The notes below the pieces were generated by a model that made no database searches, had not been told where the DNA came from, and worked only from the letters and a program-made list of their open reading frames with translations. A stretch of DNA of 61,391 nt from a virus. The stretch lies in the IMG/VR virus record IMGVR_UViG_3300042866_000779, positions 1 to 61,391 of that record, one strand, 5' to 3'. Numbering within the stretch: the first letter of the stretch is position 1; each line of letters opens with the position of its first letter. Positions 1 to 8,880 of the stretch are shown piece after piece. The translations under genes were made by a program, and so were the position numbers.

Positions 1-127
1 TCCCTCTGGCTGGAACGTCCGGGGCTGTTGGGCCCGGGAGATTCCGGGTGGGAGGAACGTCAGGCGGCGGAAGGTTCCTGCCAGAAGGGGGCGGCGGAAC
101 ATCCGGCGGCGGCGATAGATTGCGACC
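1..127. repeat. Terminal direct repeat, left copy
   Basis: These 127 bases are identical to 61265-61391. A repeat of exactly 127 bases is the overlap expected from an assembler using k=127 on a circular or circularly permuted molecule. A coding frame on the minus strand passes through the join in phase (217 + 1118 = 1335 nt, 445 codons), which supports closure. A genuine packaged terminal repeat is the alternative, but it would have to sit inside a coding sequence. Confidence 0.95.
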
Positions 128-217
128 GGGAGGTACAGACGGCGGGCCACTACCACCCGGAGTCATAGACGAAGGGCCGGTCAGCCATTTGAGTGCATTG
201 CGGATTTGCTGACTCAT
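1..217 (-). CDS. Internal-virion-like protein, N-terminal part (gene split by the contig ends)
   Basis: The ATG at 217 overlaps the TGA of the upstream 834-residue gene (ATGA). The frame is open to base 1 and continues at 61264 into the frame ending at 60147, giving one 444-residue protein. This part begins MSQQIRNALKWLTG and then becomes proline-rich, with repeats of the type PPDVPPP/PPDVPPT. The start resembles those of three other virion-region proteins (MSETIRKSLKAL, MAEMIRKLVGAL, MSDIIRKLL). Function is inferred only from position beside the large structural genes. Confidence 0.85.
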   Translation of the reverse strand, partial: MSQQIRNALKWLTGPSSMTPGGSGPPSVPPGRNLSPPPDVPPPPSGRNLPPPDVPPTRNLPGPTAPDVPARG

Positions 218-2718
218 CGGTTGTAGCTCTGAAGGATTTGGGTGTGGGGATTGACTCGCATCTCAAAGTTCTGGAGTGCCCGAATCCGATCCTCAGGCTT
301 GGCACCAAGGTCTTGACCCATCGGGCCACCGGGAGGTCCGTAGGGGACGTAGCCACCGGGACCATCAGGGCCACCACCCGGAGGGAACGGTGGGTCCATT
401 TGTCCCCCACCACCAGTCGGCGGTCCACCGTTGATCGGCGGCTCACCTCCCTGCCTCAGAAATTCGTAGCCCAAGATGCCGCCACCAACCACACCAGCCC
501 GCTTGGCCCACTTCTTCCAAGCTGGCTCTGGTGTCGGGGCGGGCTTCTTCACCTCAAACTCAACGTCGATTGGCTCGTTGTTGAGGTCGAGGTCCCTGTT
601 CCGGGGAGGCAGAATCTCGTCAGCATCAATGGGAGTGGCAGAGGCAGCCAGCTTGTTGGCTTGCAGGTCGGCCACCTCGGTCGGCTGCCGGGTCGGGATC
701 ACTGCCCCGGCGTTTGGGGTTACAGACCCGGTTTCAGGGTCGTTGGTACGCATGGAGTTGATGCCGCTCATGGAGTCGAGCCGCTCTGCCAGCCGCAGCC
801 GTCGCTGGAGGTCTTCAATCTGTGCGGCCTTCGCCGCCGCAGCACGGGTGCCCGGTGCCTCGGGCTCGTTGGATTCCATCAAGGCCCGTAACTGTTGGCG
901 AAGAACGGAGGACCGCTCAGTCTCGCCGCCAGCCCTCTGGAACATTCGCCGCTGTTGTAGGTCTGAGTCACTGACAACCCGGTTCTCCCGGTTGTAGGCA
1001 GCAAAGGGCTGTTTGTCCTGATACTCACCCGGCTTGTTGCCCGGAAGTTCCTTGGTCTTGGTCCGGCCCATGCCAGTGCGGTCACCAAGGTCACGGCCAC
1101 GGGCAAAGTTTGGCTCCACCTCTTCAGTCGAGATCGGTTCGCCGTCACCACCCACCCTCTGTTTGTGGAGGTCGGCAAGGTCATCGGCATCAACGTCCTC
1201 GCCAATCTCCATCCCGGGCTTGCCGGGAGCGACACGCGACTTCGGGGCGGGAGCCTCGCCACGCACGTTCGGAGTGCCAAGGCTGGGGACGTTGGCTGGG
1301 TCCTGACTGGTGGCAACACCTTCGCCAACACCACCAGCCGGGGCCGCAGGCTCACTCGTACCCGGGCGGGCACTGGGCTTGTAGTTTTCGCCCCAGCCTT
1401 GATGCCCGAAAATATCCTCAAACTTGCGGGCAAGGGAGGCAACAGCTTGCTCCTGCATGAGTGCCCGCTCGGCAGTCTTGGTGGAACGAACCGTGTCGCT
1501 CATGTTCTGCCGCATCATGCGACCGGCGGCAGCTTCAGTCATCTCGCCGGGGGGCGGCATATACATCCCCTGATTGCCAAGCCCCGGGCTGGTACGTTCC
1601 GTGATGAAATCGTCATCGTAGTTGTAGCTCTGCAACATCTCTGTCGCATCGGCCCGCTCACGGGCTGTGACCGGCGTGACGTTCAGACCCTCCTGATCCA
1701 CGCTCTCCACAAACGCACGGGCAAAGTCTTCAGCGGAGTTGAATTGCTGGTTGGGGTTGGCGAACTCCCCCTTCTTCACAAAGCTAAACGCCCGCAAGGC
1801 ATCGCTGTGGTCGGCAGGCCGGACGCTCGTAACGTGTCTCTTCATTTTGCTGCCGGTGTTGCCGGGAGCAAAGACGCTCGGGTTGTCTTGCTGGACATCC
1901 GCCGTGTCGTACATCAGCGGATCGTCTGCCCGCTTGCTGTCGATTACACCGTGAGCATTGCTGGTTTCCGCCATCCGGTGCATGAGGCGTGTGGCTTCTT
2001 GCTGCGGAGTCTGAGTGCCAGCGGACAGGGCTCGACCGGGCTTGCGATTGCCGGGGGTGTTGGCGGCATCGTCATAGATAGGGCCAACAGGCAGACCTTC
2101 TTTGGCACGTTCGATGGAACGCTTGGTCTGACCGTCGAGGTGGACGTTCTCATGCTTCACCCGGAAGCTGCCGTCCTTATTCTCCTTGATCTCTTCGTCG
2201 CTGCGGAATCCGGGCCGGTCATACAGTTGCCGTCCTTCCTCTGACTGCTTGTCAGGCCGGAAGGTCTTGGGTTCCATATCGGCTTCTGCACTCACCAAAT
2301 CAAGTCGCCTGCCACCGCCCGGGGTGACTGGCTTGTTGGTGATCCATGACGGGTCTGGGTCCACCTTGTTGAACACCGCATCAACGAGCATCTGGCCCTC
2401 GGGGGTCAGGCTGATTGCCTTGGACGGGGACTGTGGGTCGCGTGTCTCTCTGGCAATGGATGCCATGAGGTTGGCCTTGGCCCGGGGCGACAAGCCATCC
2501 ACGATCTGACGCAACTGGGAAAGGTCTTCGGGTGCGCCACTGTAGATGAGGTTACGAACCACGCTGATTGGCAGCCCATCGTCCGCGTTGTTCAGGGTTG
2601 TATTCGGGCTCTGGGCGAGGGGCTTGCGCAGAGCGACATCACCCGTCTTCAAGGACGGGGCATCGGGAGCGTTGGCTCCGCTGAGTGCCTTGAGTGATTT
2701 GCGGATTGTCTCGCTCAT
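214..2718 (-). CDS. Large virion protein, probable internal/ejection protein (834 aa)
   Basis: An 834-residue protein with no catalytic motif that I recognise. The body is hydrophilic and rich in Ala, Pro, Asp and Gln. Near the C terminus (about residues 735-757) lies a basic segment followed by a glycine-rich hydrophobic stretch (GVVGGGILGYEF), then about 60 residues of Gly/Pro low complexity. The neighbouring 444-residue protein has a similar GGGVLGY segment, so the two may be relatives or partners. Position at the distal end of the virion operon and size suit an internal protein delivered with the DNA. It overlaps both neighbours by 4 nt. The N-terminal MSETIRKSLKAL motif is shared with other virion-region proteins. 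Confidence 0.7.
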   Translation of the reverse strand: MSETIRKSLKALSGANAPDAPSLKTGDVALRKPLAQSPNTTLNNADDGLPISVVRNLIYSGAPEDLSQLRQIVDGLSPRAKANLMASIARETRDPQSPSKAISLTPEGQMLVDAVFNKVDPDPSWITNKPVTPGGGRRLDLVSAEADMEPKTFRPDKQSEEGRQLYDRPGFRSDEEIKENKDGSFRVKHENVHLDGQTKRSIERAKEGLPVGPIYDDAANTPGNRKPGRALSAGTQTPQQEATRLMHRMAETSNAHGVIDSKRADDPLMYDTADVQQDNPSVFAPGNTGSKMKRHVTSVRPADHSDALRAFSFVKKGEFANPNQQFNSAEDFARAFVESVDQEGLNVTPVTARERADATEMLQSYNYDDDFITERTSPGLGNQGMYMPPPGEMTEAAAGRMMRQNMSDTVRSTKTAERALMQEQAVASLARKFEDIFGHQGWGENYKPSARPGTSEPAAPAGGVGEGVATSQDPANVPSLGTPNVRGEAPAPKSRVAPGKPGMEIGEDVDADDLADLHKQRVGGDGEPISTEEVEPNFARGRDLGDRTGMGRTKTKELPGNKPGEYQDKQPFAAYNRENRVVSDSDLQQRRMFQRAGGETERSSVLRQQLRALMESNEPEAPGTRAAAAKAAQIEDLQRRLRLAERLDSMSGINSMRTNDPETGSVTPNAGAVIPTRQPTEVADLQANKLAASATPIDADEILPPRNRDLDLNNEPIDVEFEVKKPAPTPEPAWKKWAKRAGVVGGGILGYEFLRQGGEPPINGGPPTGGGGQMDPPFPPGGGPDGPGGYVPYGPPGGPMGQDLGAKPEDRIRALQNFEMRVNPHTQILQSYNR

Positions 2719-2993
2719 GCGTCTTCCTTCTTCTTCCGGCGGAATGGCAGGTCTTTCTCGTCACCCAGATCGTCCTTCATCACCTTCGGGGTCTTCGGCT
2801 TGCCGTTCTTGCTTTCCTTCAGGTCGGCAAGGGCATCGGACTCCTCTTCATCCTTCTCGGCGTGAGACTCCTTCTCCTCGTCCGTCTTCTTTGCGTAGGG
2901 AAGTTGGTTACGGACCAGACCATTCAGAACCTTCCGAAGCTGTTTCGGTGTGAGGTCATCCAGATCAAGGCCGCTAATCGCTTGGTGGCTCAT
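2715..2993 (-). CDS. Small charged protein, virion operon
   Basis: A 92-residue protein. The first 35 residues look helical (LDLDDLTPKQLRKVLNGLV); the rest is a highly charged Lys/Glu/Asp tail. It starts 9 nt downstream of the previous gene and overlaps the 834-residue gene by 4 nt, so it is translated within the structural operon. No family recognised; a virion assembly factor or chaperone-like small protein is a guess from position. Confidence 0.6.
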   Translation of the reverse strand: MSHQAISGLDLDDLTPKQLRKVLNGLVRNQLPYAKKTDEEKESHAEKDEEESDALADLKESKNGKPKTPKVMKDDLGDEKDLPFRRKKKEDA

Positions 2994-3002
2994 CGAACTC
3001 TC

Positions 3003-3464
3003 CTAGGCAAGGCCCTTGCCCAACATGGCAAGACGCAGCCGCATCTGTGCCTGATTACGAGCGTTTGCAATCGACGCTCTGTTGGTTTGGTTGTTGAATC
3101 TGTATCCAAATCCTGCATCGTTCGCGTCAGACATCTGGCCGTAGTCAAAAGCCATAGCCCCCTGTCGGAGCATCTGGTTGTCGAACCTCGCCTGACTGTT
3201 GAACTGTTGATCTTCGGCCTCAATGCCAGCACCTTGCTGTCGGCCTGCGGCGTCGGCGGCAGCCTGTTGCTGGTTGGCGTACATGGCCTGACTGGCACCG
3301 GCAGAAAAGCCGCTGTTGCCAGTGTTCATGGTGTCGCGGGCTTCTGTCTGCCCCTTCTGCTTGGCACCGGCATAGACGTTGGCCTTCTGCGACTGGGTGG
3401 CAGCATCGGCAATCAGCTTGGGCTGGCCAATCCTGAAGCGGACGTTGTTGTCTGCGCTGTACAT
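3003..3464 (-). CDS. Probable internal virion protein (Gln/Ala-rich)
   Basis: A 153-residue protein, rich in Ala, Gln and Asn (QQQAAADAAGRQQGAG), predicted to be largely helical and without cysteine. It resembles its upstream neighbour in composition (many Gln, Met, Ser). Pairs of this kind, upstream of very large ejection proteins, are typical of podovirus internal-core proteins, but I see no diagnostic motif. It starts 2 nt after the neighbour's stop codon. Confidence 0.6.
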   Translation of the reverse strand: MYSADNNVRFRIGQPKLIADAATQSQKANVYAGAKQKGQTEARDTMNTGNSGFSAGASQAMYANQQQAAADAAGRQQGAGIEAEDQQFNSQARFDNQMLRQGAMAFDYGQMSDANDAGFGYRFNNQTNRASIANARNQAQMRLRLAMLGKGLA

Positions 3465-3466
3465 GG

Positions 3467-3883
3467 CTACCCAATCATTCCGATAAGGCCGGTCTGCCAG
3501 TCGCTCTGCAACCCGATCTGTTGCTCAAGCAGCTTGGCAGCGAGGGAAGACTGTTGGTTACGCTGGCCCATCAACTGCTTGTAACGCCCCATCTGAGCCT
3601 GCCGCCATTGCTGGTGCATCTGCTCACCTTGCTGCATTTGCTGATTGCCCATCTGTGCGTTCGACTTTGAAATGTCTCGGTCAGCTTGGGCGGCACTGGA
3701 GAAAGCCATGCCCTTGGCGTAATCACTGACGGCCCGGTCCCCGGTGGCAGTGCCAGTGTTCGGGGTAAATGCAGACCCCTGAAGCAAGCTCTGCTTGATG
3801 GACCCAGCATTAATCCCCTGCCCATTGCTGGGCATCTTGGGGGCAGACGAGGTTGTGGGTGCTTGTGGTAGTGGCGACTTCAT
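3467..3883 (-). CDS. Probable internal virion protein (Gln/Met-rich)
   Basis: A 138-residue protein. The central part is a Gln/Met-rich helix (residues about 75-110; NAQMGNQQMQQGEQMHQQW). The C terminus (GLQSDWQTGLIGMIG) is mildly hydrophobic. It lies between the 200-residue and 153-residue virion-operon genes with spacings of only a few bases. Role inferred from location. Confidence 0.6.
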   Translation of the reverse strand: MKSPLPQAPTTSSAPKMPSNGQGINAGSIKQSLLQGSAFTPNTGTATGDRAVSDYAKGMAFSSAAQADRDISKSNAQMGNQQMQQGEQMHQQWRQAQMGRYKQLMGQRNQQSSLAAKLLEQQIGLQSDWQTGLIGMIG

Positions 3884-3886
3884 GGA

Positions 3887-4489
3887 TTACCCCAGCATTG
3901 AGCGGGCTAGGGGGCTCTGGTACGGGTGCGGGGTGCGCTTGCCGTTTTGGATTCGGTAGCCACCCAAGCCTGCCATCCCCAAGAGCGAACGGTTGCGGGC
4001 CTGACGGGCTGCATCCTTCTGCTGGAAGCCACCACCGAATCCTTCCTGCGGTTCAGCCTGTGCCCGCTGGTTGGCACCCTGCTGCCGCAGGGACTCCATC
4101 TCGTATTCGTGTTGGCGGTCCCGCTCGTTCTCTGCCAGCTTCCTGCGGTTAGCCATCTCATTGCCAATGGCTGCGTTGGTGGCAGCGAACATACCCTGTT
4201 GGGCACCGAAGTGGGCGGCAGCTTGCGGGTGCATTGCGGGAGCCTCGGGTGCTATTTGCTTTGGGGCACGGGGGGCTTGCTGCTGGGCAGGGCGGGCCCC
4301 TTGGTTACGCTCCTTGGCAGCTTGCTGAACCATTCCCTGCTTAAAGGCAGCCGCCCCGCCCTGTTTCCAACGGGCATCCATATCCTCGTACATCATCTTC
4401 TGGGCTTCTTCGGGATCGTCCGAATACATATCAGGGGTTACACCCTGAGAGCGGAAGGCCAGACCGTAATTGAAGTTTGGGTATGCCAT
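3887..4489 (-). CDS. Virion-operon protein with Gln/Ala-rich coiled segment
   Basis: A 200-residue protein (MAYPNFNYGLAF...). The middle is rich in Gln, Ala and Arg and probably forms long helices; the C terminus is basic. I chose the ATG at 4489 because it directly follows the repeated motif GGGACATAAATA (4494-4505), a candidate promoter that also precedes two other virion-gene blocks; an upstream in-frame ATG at 4516 lies beyond that motif and would overlap the previous gene. If that motif is a -10 element the mRNA would be nearly leaderless. Function unknown. Confidence 0.6.
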   Translation of the reverse strand: MAYPNFNYGLAFRSQGVTPDMYSDDPEEAQKMMYEDMDARWKQGGAAAFKQGMVQQAAKERNQGARPAQQQAPRAPKQIAPEAPAMHPQAAAHFGAQQGMFAATNAAIGNEMANRRKLAENERDRQHEYEMESLRQQGANQRAQAEPQEGFGGGFQQKDAARQARNRSLLGMAGLGGYRIQNGKRTPHPYQSPLARSMLG

Positions 4490-4493
4490 ACCG

Positions 4494-4505
4494 TATTTAT
4501 GTCCC
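4494..4505 (-). promoter_or_regulatory. Repeated motif GGGACATAAATA, candidate late promoter (site 1)
   Basis: On the minus strand the sequence reads GGGACATAAATA, identical to copies at 20543-20554 and 34481-34492, always in the same orientation and just upstream of a virion gene. Here and at 20543 the octamer TTCAGTTT lies 9 bases upstream, giving a -35/-10-like layout with 17 bases between TTCAGT and TAAATA. The phage encodes its own sigma-70-like factor. Promoter function is an inference. Confidence 0.45.
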
Positions 4506-4512
4506 GCTCGAC

Positions 4513-4932
4513 TCAAACTGAAACGGTACTTTGGACTTTTCTCTCAGCCAGCCGGATTGCCAGCGTAACCAACCCCCTCCCGGCCATCCTGACAAACGGC
4601 AGTCCACGCTTCTTGGCTTCTTCCTCTAGCCAATCAACCACTGTATCCACGTTCTCCCTAGCCCATTGGCATCCCATCATGTCTATGTGGGCAGCCTTGG
4701 TGTTACAGGAACAGTCGGGTAATGCTTCGATGCCAATGCGGCTCAGAAGAGACTTGAGCATGGTCCCGGCTAGGCAGGTCTGGGGCTCACGCTCACGGGG
4801 GTAGCTTTCGTGAGTTTCGTCTATGGCCCAGAAGGGGCCGTCTTGGCTGACCACGCAAGGCATCACCTGTTCTAGGACGTAGCCACGCTCGTTGCAGCGG
4901 GCGATCAGGTGCTTCTTGTGGCAGGTAATCAC
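4513..4932 (-). CDS. Conserved-looking Cys protein of the tail region
   Basis: A 139-residue protein. The segment from about residue 58 (LKSLLSRIGIEALPDCSCNT) through WARENVDTVVDWLEEEAKKRGLPF matches, from memory, a small module seen in planctomycete and phage proteins whose pattern is LKxLL..GI....C.C...A..MD..G...C/W....D.IV.WL..EA..R. Cysteines at the start (CHKKHLIARC) and centre might bind metal. Overlaps its upstream neighbour by 4 nt. No biochemical role known to me. Confidence 0.6.
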   Translation of the reverse strand: MITCHKKHLIARCNERGYVLEQVMPCVVSQDGPFWAIDETHESYPREREPQTCLAGTMLKSLLSRIGIEALPDCSCNTKAAHIDMMGCQWARENVDTVVDWLEEEAKKRGLPFVRMAGRGLVTLAIRLAERKVQSTVSV

Positions 4933-5342
4933 GGCAATGGGTTATCCCGGCTGGCTGGTTCAGCCTTGGGGCAGCCCAGAAAATACTGCCAAGCCGTGCC
5001 ATTAGGTCCGGTCACCGTGACCCTGACCTTCTTGACCCCCTGAGGTTTTCTGAATGTCAGGGTCCTCTGGCCGCTCACATCTCCGGTGTCAACGAACACC
5101 TGACCGTCAAGGGACTCAATCTTGTAGGCGTCAGGAATGGTGTAGGAGTTGTAGGTAAAGTCCACATCCCCTTCCCGGCTTGGCATTCCGTACTCGTTAA
5201 CCGTCACGCCCTGCCCGCCGGAACTGGCTGACGCTCCGCAGGGGGCCTCGCAGCAATCGCAGTCAGCCGGGTTCTCGGTGACCACAAACCTGCCGTTCTT
5301 CAGAAGGAGCTTGCCGTCCCGCTGGAGGAAGGTCTTGGCCAT
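4929..5342 (-). CDS. Small tail-region protein with Cys cluster
   Basis: A 137-residue protein. The N terminus (MAKTFLQRDGKLLLKNGRFVV) looks like a beta-rich module; residues 27-36 carry CDCCEAPC, a compact cysteine cluster. The rest (GVKKVRVTVTGPNGT) reads like a beta-sandwich or Ig-like domain. It sits between the collagen-like protein and the Cys protein with one- and four-base overlaps, so the three form one translational unit next to the tail nozzle gene. Probable tail accessory protein. Confidence 0.55.
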   Translation of the reverse strand: MAKTFLQRDGKLLLKNGRFVVTENPADCDCCEAPCGASASSGGQGVTVNEYGMPSREGDVDFTYNSYTIPDAYKIESLDGQVFVDTGDVSGQRTLTFRKPQGVKKVRVTVTGPNGTAWQYFLGCPKAEPASRDNPLP

Positions 5343-5971
5343 TACGGGCAGTCCTGCGGGGGCATGAAGACCTCAATGGCATCCAGCCTTCGGTCTAGTG
5401 CCTTGATGGTTTTCTCTGCCGTGTCGAGGCGGGCCTTGATCCTGCCCATCTCCTTGGCTTGCTGCTTGATAATGTTGCACAAGGAAGCCTGACCAAACCC
5501 CTGAAAGTTGTCGCACTTAGGCTCCTCGGCGGGCTTGTTCTCTAAGCCTTTGAGCCTCTTGAGAATGTCACTTAGAACCCGGGAATCGACCCCGGCACCT
5601 GCGGCCCCGGCAGCACCAGCTTCACCCGCAGCACCAGCCTCTCCCGCTGTCCCGTCTAATCCTGAGGTGCCGTCTGCCCCGGTGGCTCCGTCCACCCCTG
5701 AGTAACCAGACTGACCAGCGATGCCGTCCTTGCCAGCTTGGCCATCCTGAGCCGGTTGCTCGGGGGCACGAAAGTTGTTTTGGAACCTTCTGGATCGGGC
5801 GGTATTGGAGTCAATAACCCGCTCGTTGTCCGTGTTGCTGGTGCTACTGGAACTGGAGGATTCCGCTAAGGACAGGAGCCGCTGGCCAATGTCGTTGGCA
5901 TGACCGGCTGGGATTCCGCCCTGAGTGAGCAGTGCCGCGATCTCTTGCGCTGCCCGGGAGCTAATTGGCAT
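5342..5971 (-). CDS. Collagen-like fibre protein with C-terminal coiled coil
   Basis: A 209-residue protein. Residues about 70-125 are Gly-X-Y repeats (GADGTSGLDGTAGEAGAAGE), a collagen-like triple helix of the sort used as trimeric fibre shafts. They are followed by a helical region with heptads (KEMGRIKARLDTAEKTIKAL) that would trimerise. Two cysteines (CDNF, SLCNI) flank the junction and another lies at the end (QDCP). It is placed immediately downstream of the tail nozzle gene, so a short tail spike or fibre component is likely. Confidence 0.7.
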   Translation of the reverse strand: MPISSRAAQEIAALLTQGGIPAGHANDIGQRLLSLAESSSSSSTSNTDNERVIDSNTARSRRFQNNFRAPEQPAQDGQAGKDGIAGQSGYSGVDGATGADGTSGLDGTAGEAGAAGEAGAAGAAGAGVDSRVLSDILKRLKGLENKPAEEPKCDNFQGFGQASLCNIIKQQAKEMGRIKARLDTAEKTIKALDRRLDAIEVFMPPQDCP

Positions 5972-8880
5972 CAGTCACCCCCGGCGGCAACCACACCCGC
6001 AATGTCAATGCTGTGAAGAACCACTGGCCCAGCGTCTGTTTGCTGTCCGTAGAGTCGGGCAGATACATGGGAGTCTGAGCCGTAGAAGTCAGTGATCGTT
6101 TTGCCTGAGAAAAGCGCACGGGCAACACCGTGGGACTCGGCCTCTTGGTGGGGCAGCTTGACCATATCCACTGTGGAGGCTGGTTCGTCAGTCTGGTGGA
6201 CGAATCCTACTCCTCTGTCCCGCATGGCCACGTTGGCACGGGGCACGTTGGACCCGTTGTAGAAGTTAGCCAGCTTCAGCACGGAGGTCGAGCCTGTTGG
6301 GCGGTAGACCACTGAGATGTTTCGGCTCCCTTGCTGTGCCCCGGTCTTGGATGTCTCGTCCGTTTCGTAGGAGAGGTTGCCAGTGCGGAATGAGTAATCA
6401 ATGGGGATGCCGTCATCGGTCAGGCCGGTAGAGAAGACATGGAGGTACTCTTCGCTTGCAGTGACGGTCTGGAGTGAGCCGTCGCTTGTCCTGACCTGAG
6501 TGGCAGACGAGAACGTATATGGGTATTGCTCCAGCCAAAAAGACTTGGAGTCTGGGTCATAGACAATCTGCCTAGTTGGGAACGTGCCTTCGTCCCCAGT
6601 GAAGCTGACATGGATACGGATAACCCCCTGATCCTTGTCAGCCCTGAGGAAGAACCACTCCCTTTTGGCAAAGTCGATGGTCGGCTGGCCCGGGTCGGTG
6701 TTGCTTCTGAACAGCGTGGAGATGGCAGCCGACAAGTCTTCGACCTGCCCCTGCGGATCAAGCGTGTAAATCCCGCAATCGTCCAGAACGTATGCCGTCC
6801 CAAGCCAGATGTCCCAGCACCTCTGATTCAGGCAGCCACGGTAGGCCACCAGCGAGGATGTTGCATCCAGTTCGGGCCGTTTGACGAAGTTCAGTCTGTG
6901 GCAATGCCGGGACTGCATCACCATCAGGGCTCCCGCATATGGGATAAGGGCCGTGATGTAGTCCGTGTCTCTCAGGTTGGTCTGAAGGACTAGCTCATTG
7001 ACTTCGGGAATGGCCTCGGGCTGGTCGGCCTCGGAGTACATGAGGGTGTTGGGCCGCTTTCCCGTGGTGTCTACACCTACGAACGTGCGGTCCTGAAAAA
7101 CCACCCCAACAGCCATGTCTGTCGGTGCCACACCAAAGCGATTGGCGTTGAGCCTGCCGTCCGAAAGCAGGATCGGCATACCTTCAAAGTCTGCTCGGTC
7201 GGCATTCGTCAGGTCATAGTCCGAAAGCGTGTCGGTGAATGAGTCCGATCCAATGGGCAGCTTGGCCACCCGGAAGAGCGTGATGGCCTGATTGCTGGTG
7301 GATCGCCATAGCTCCACATGAGTGGCCTGTGCAGCGGAGGGGATGTTGCTCCAAGCAATCTGCTTGGCACAGTCGCCGCAATCCACTTCGTTGACCGGGG
7401 ACAGGTCTGAATAGAGCGGCCCGCCTTGCTCTTTGGTCAGGCTCTCGTCCACAAATCTGTAGAAGCACTGGTATTTGCCACGGAAGTTAGGCCGGACGAT
7501 AGCCAGTGCCGTAGCCCCACCCACATCTCCGCTGGTGTCTATCAGCTTGGGGGGAAACAGATAGAGCTTGTTGGGCTGGGCCAGCTTGAGCTTGGTGACC
7601 CGCCCCTCGCAGTCCACCTCGGTGTTGATTATGTCGCCGTCTTCGGTCTGGAAGATGGGCGGGGTGAGGTAGCCAGAGCCGCCCTTGGTTACGGTTGTCT
7701 TGATCTTTCTTTGCTTGTAGGGGCTGGCGTCGATAATAGTGAGCTTGTCTGGGGCCTTGGCGTTGTAGAGCGTGATCCCTTCGGCAACCACTTGGCACTG
7801 CTGCGGCGGCAGGTCGCAGCGGGGGCCATTAAACCCAGCCCCGGCCTGAAACGCACTGGCTGTCTTGATCGTTGCCTTCACCACATCGTCTGGCTTATAG
7901 CCCTGCCCAAAGTCGTAGACCTGAACCCGCACCCCAAAGCCGTCGAGGTCAGTGCCATCAGAGTTTTGCTTGTAGCAGTTGCCGTCGTAGAGGCCGTCAA
8001 TCCAGAAGATGGCCTTAGCACCAGTCCCAGAGCCACCTACGGCAGGCACGATGATGCCCTTGCCTTCCCGGGCATACTCATTAAGGCAGAGCCAGAACCA
8101 TGTCGGTAGCTGCGAAATCTCCCAGTACACGATTCCTGTCTCTGGGTCACCCTTGGCCGCACCAGTCTCTAGCTCTATTGCCGCAGCCGCCCCTGTCCCC
8201 GTAGCTGGGCCATTGGGGGTGTCAGTGAGCTTGACGCAGGGGGCTTTCGTGTAGCCAGACCCACCGTCTGTGACCTCTATCTCAGAGACTTGGGCATCGG
8301 CAATGCGGCTGATTGCCTTGGCCTGCCTGCCCCCAACACCGGGCTCTCCAATGTAGACAGAGGGCGGGATGTTGTACCCATTGCCAGAGTCAATGATGTC
8401 GATGCGGGCGATGTAGTAGGACTGAGTGGAGTCGATAACGATGGTCGGCTTGGTCTTGGGGGCATCCAGCCCAACTGGCCGTACCTTGCCATCGGAGGTG
8501 CGGACCAGCCCTCGCTTGCCATAGCCTTGATAGACGTAGACTTCCCCTCGCCTGCCTTGAGCAAACGAGACAGGGTGCTGACCGGAGAACTGCCCCTTGT
8601 AGATGATGCTGTTGGTAGCCGTGCCGCCTATGCCGCTGACCTCGACAATGTTCCCGTCATCGTCTTGGCCAAGGATTTTGTCGGTCTGGCCTGAGCCAAC
8701 CGAATAGCCCCACATTTCAATAAGACGGTCGGGGGTGTTGGCGATCTTCTTGGAGCCGCCCCGAACAGTGAGTTGGCCGGGGGTCAGGCAGGTCATGTTG
8801 ACTTGCTCAACAGCCCCACCCGGCGGGAGAAGGTAGCGGGAGAAAGCCGGGACCCAGCCCTTGAATTGATTGATCTTCAC
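5971..8880 (-). CDS. Probable tail nozzle / tail tubular protein B-like (969 aa)
   Basis: A very large protein whose start region (KINQFKGWVPAFSRYLLPPGGAVEQVNM) and later segments (DRTFVGVDTTGKRPNTLMYSEADQPEAIPE; GTAYVLDDCGIYTLDP) fit the general pattern of podovirus nozzle proteins that begin by listing linked tail parameters. I chose the GTG at 8880, which overlaps the upstream stop (GTGA); a TTG at 8898 would give six more residues. The repeated GSGYxxPP/GGSGYTKAP motifs between residues 170 and 420 suggest a repeated beta domain. The gene follows the tube-A-like gene, as in podovirus tail operons. Family assignment is from pattern and order. Confidence 0.65.
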   Translation of the reverse strand: MKINQFKGWVPAFSRYLLPPGGAVEQVNMTCLTPGQLTVRGGSKKIANTPDRLIEMWGYSVGSGQTDKILGQDDDGNIVEVSGIGGTATNSIIYKGQFSGQHPVSFAQGRRGEVYVYQGYGKRGLVRTSDGKVRPVGLDAPKTKPTIVIDSTQSYYIARIDIIDSGNGYNIPPSVYIGEPGVGGRQAKAISRIADAQVSEIEVTDGGSGYTKAPCVKLTDTPNGPATGTGAAAAIELETGAAKGDPETGIVYWEISQLPTWFWLCLNEYAREGKGIIVPAVGGSGTGAKAIFWIDGLYDGNCYKQNSDGTDLDGFGVRVQVYDFGQGYKPDDVVKATIKTASAFQAGAGFNGPRCDLPPQQCQVVAEGITLYNAKAPDKLTIIDASPYKQRKIKTTVTKGGSGYLTPPIFQTEDGDIINTEVDCEGRVTKLKLAQPNKLYLFPPKLIDTSGDVGGATALAIVRPNFRGKYQCFYRFVDESLTKEQGGPLYSDLSPVNEVDCGDCAKQIAWSNIPSAAQATHVELWRSTSNQAITLFRVAKLPIGSDSFTDTLSDYDLTNADRADFEGMPILLSDGRLNANRFGVAPTDMAVGVVFQDRTFVGVDTTGKRPNTLMYSEADQPEAIPEVNELVLQTNLRDTDYITALIPYAGALMVMQSRHCHRLNFVKRPELDATSSLVAYRGCLNQRCWDIWLGTAYVLDDCGIYTLDPQGQVEDLSAAISTLFRSNTDPGQPTIDFAKREWFFLRADKDQGVIRIHVSFTGDEGTFPTRQIVYDPDSKSFWLEQYPYTFSSATQVRTSDGSLQTVTASEEYLHVFSTGLTDDGIPIDYSFRTGNLSYETDETSKTGAQQGSRNISVVYRPTGSTSVLKLANFYNGSNVPRANVAMRDRGVGFVHQTDEPASTVDMVKLPHQEAESHGVARALFSGKTITDFYGSDSHVSARLYGQQTDAGPVVLHSIDIAGVVAAGGD

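Noticed and set aside
1-127. A biological direct terminal repeat
   Set aside because: The length equals a standard assembler k-mer and the repeat lies within a coding sequence; an assembly overlap of a circle explains it better.
193-2244. Long plus-strand open frames opposite the 834-residue virion gene
   Set aside because: They are antisense to a well-supported gene in a GC-rich genome, where spurious long frames are common; no ribosome sites or recognisable sequence.
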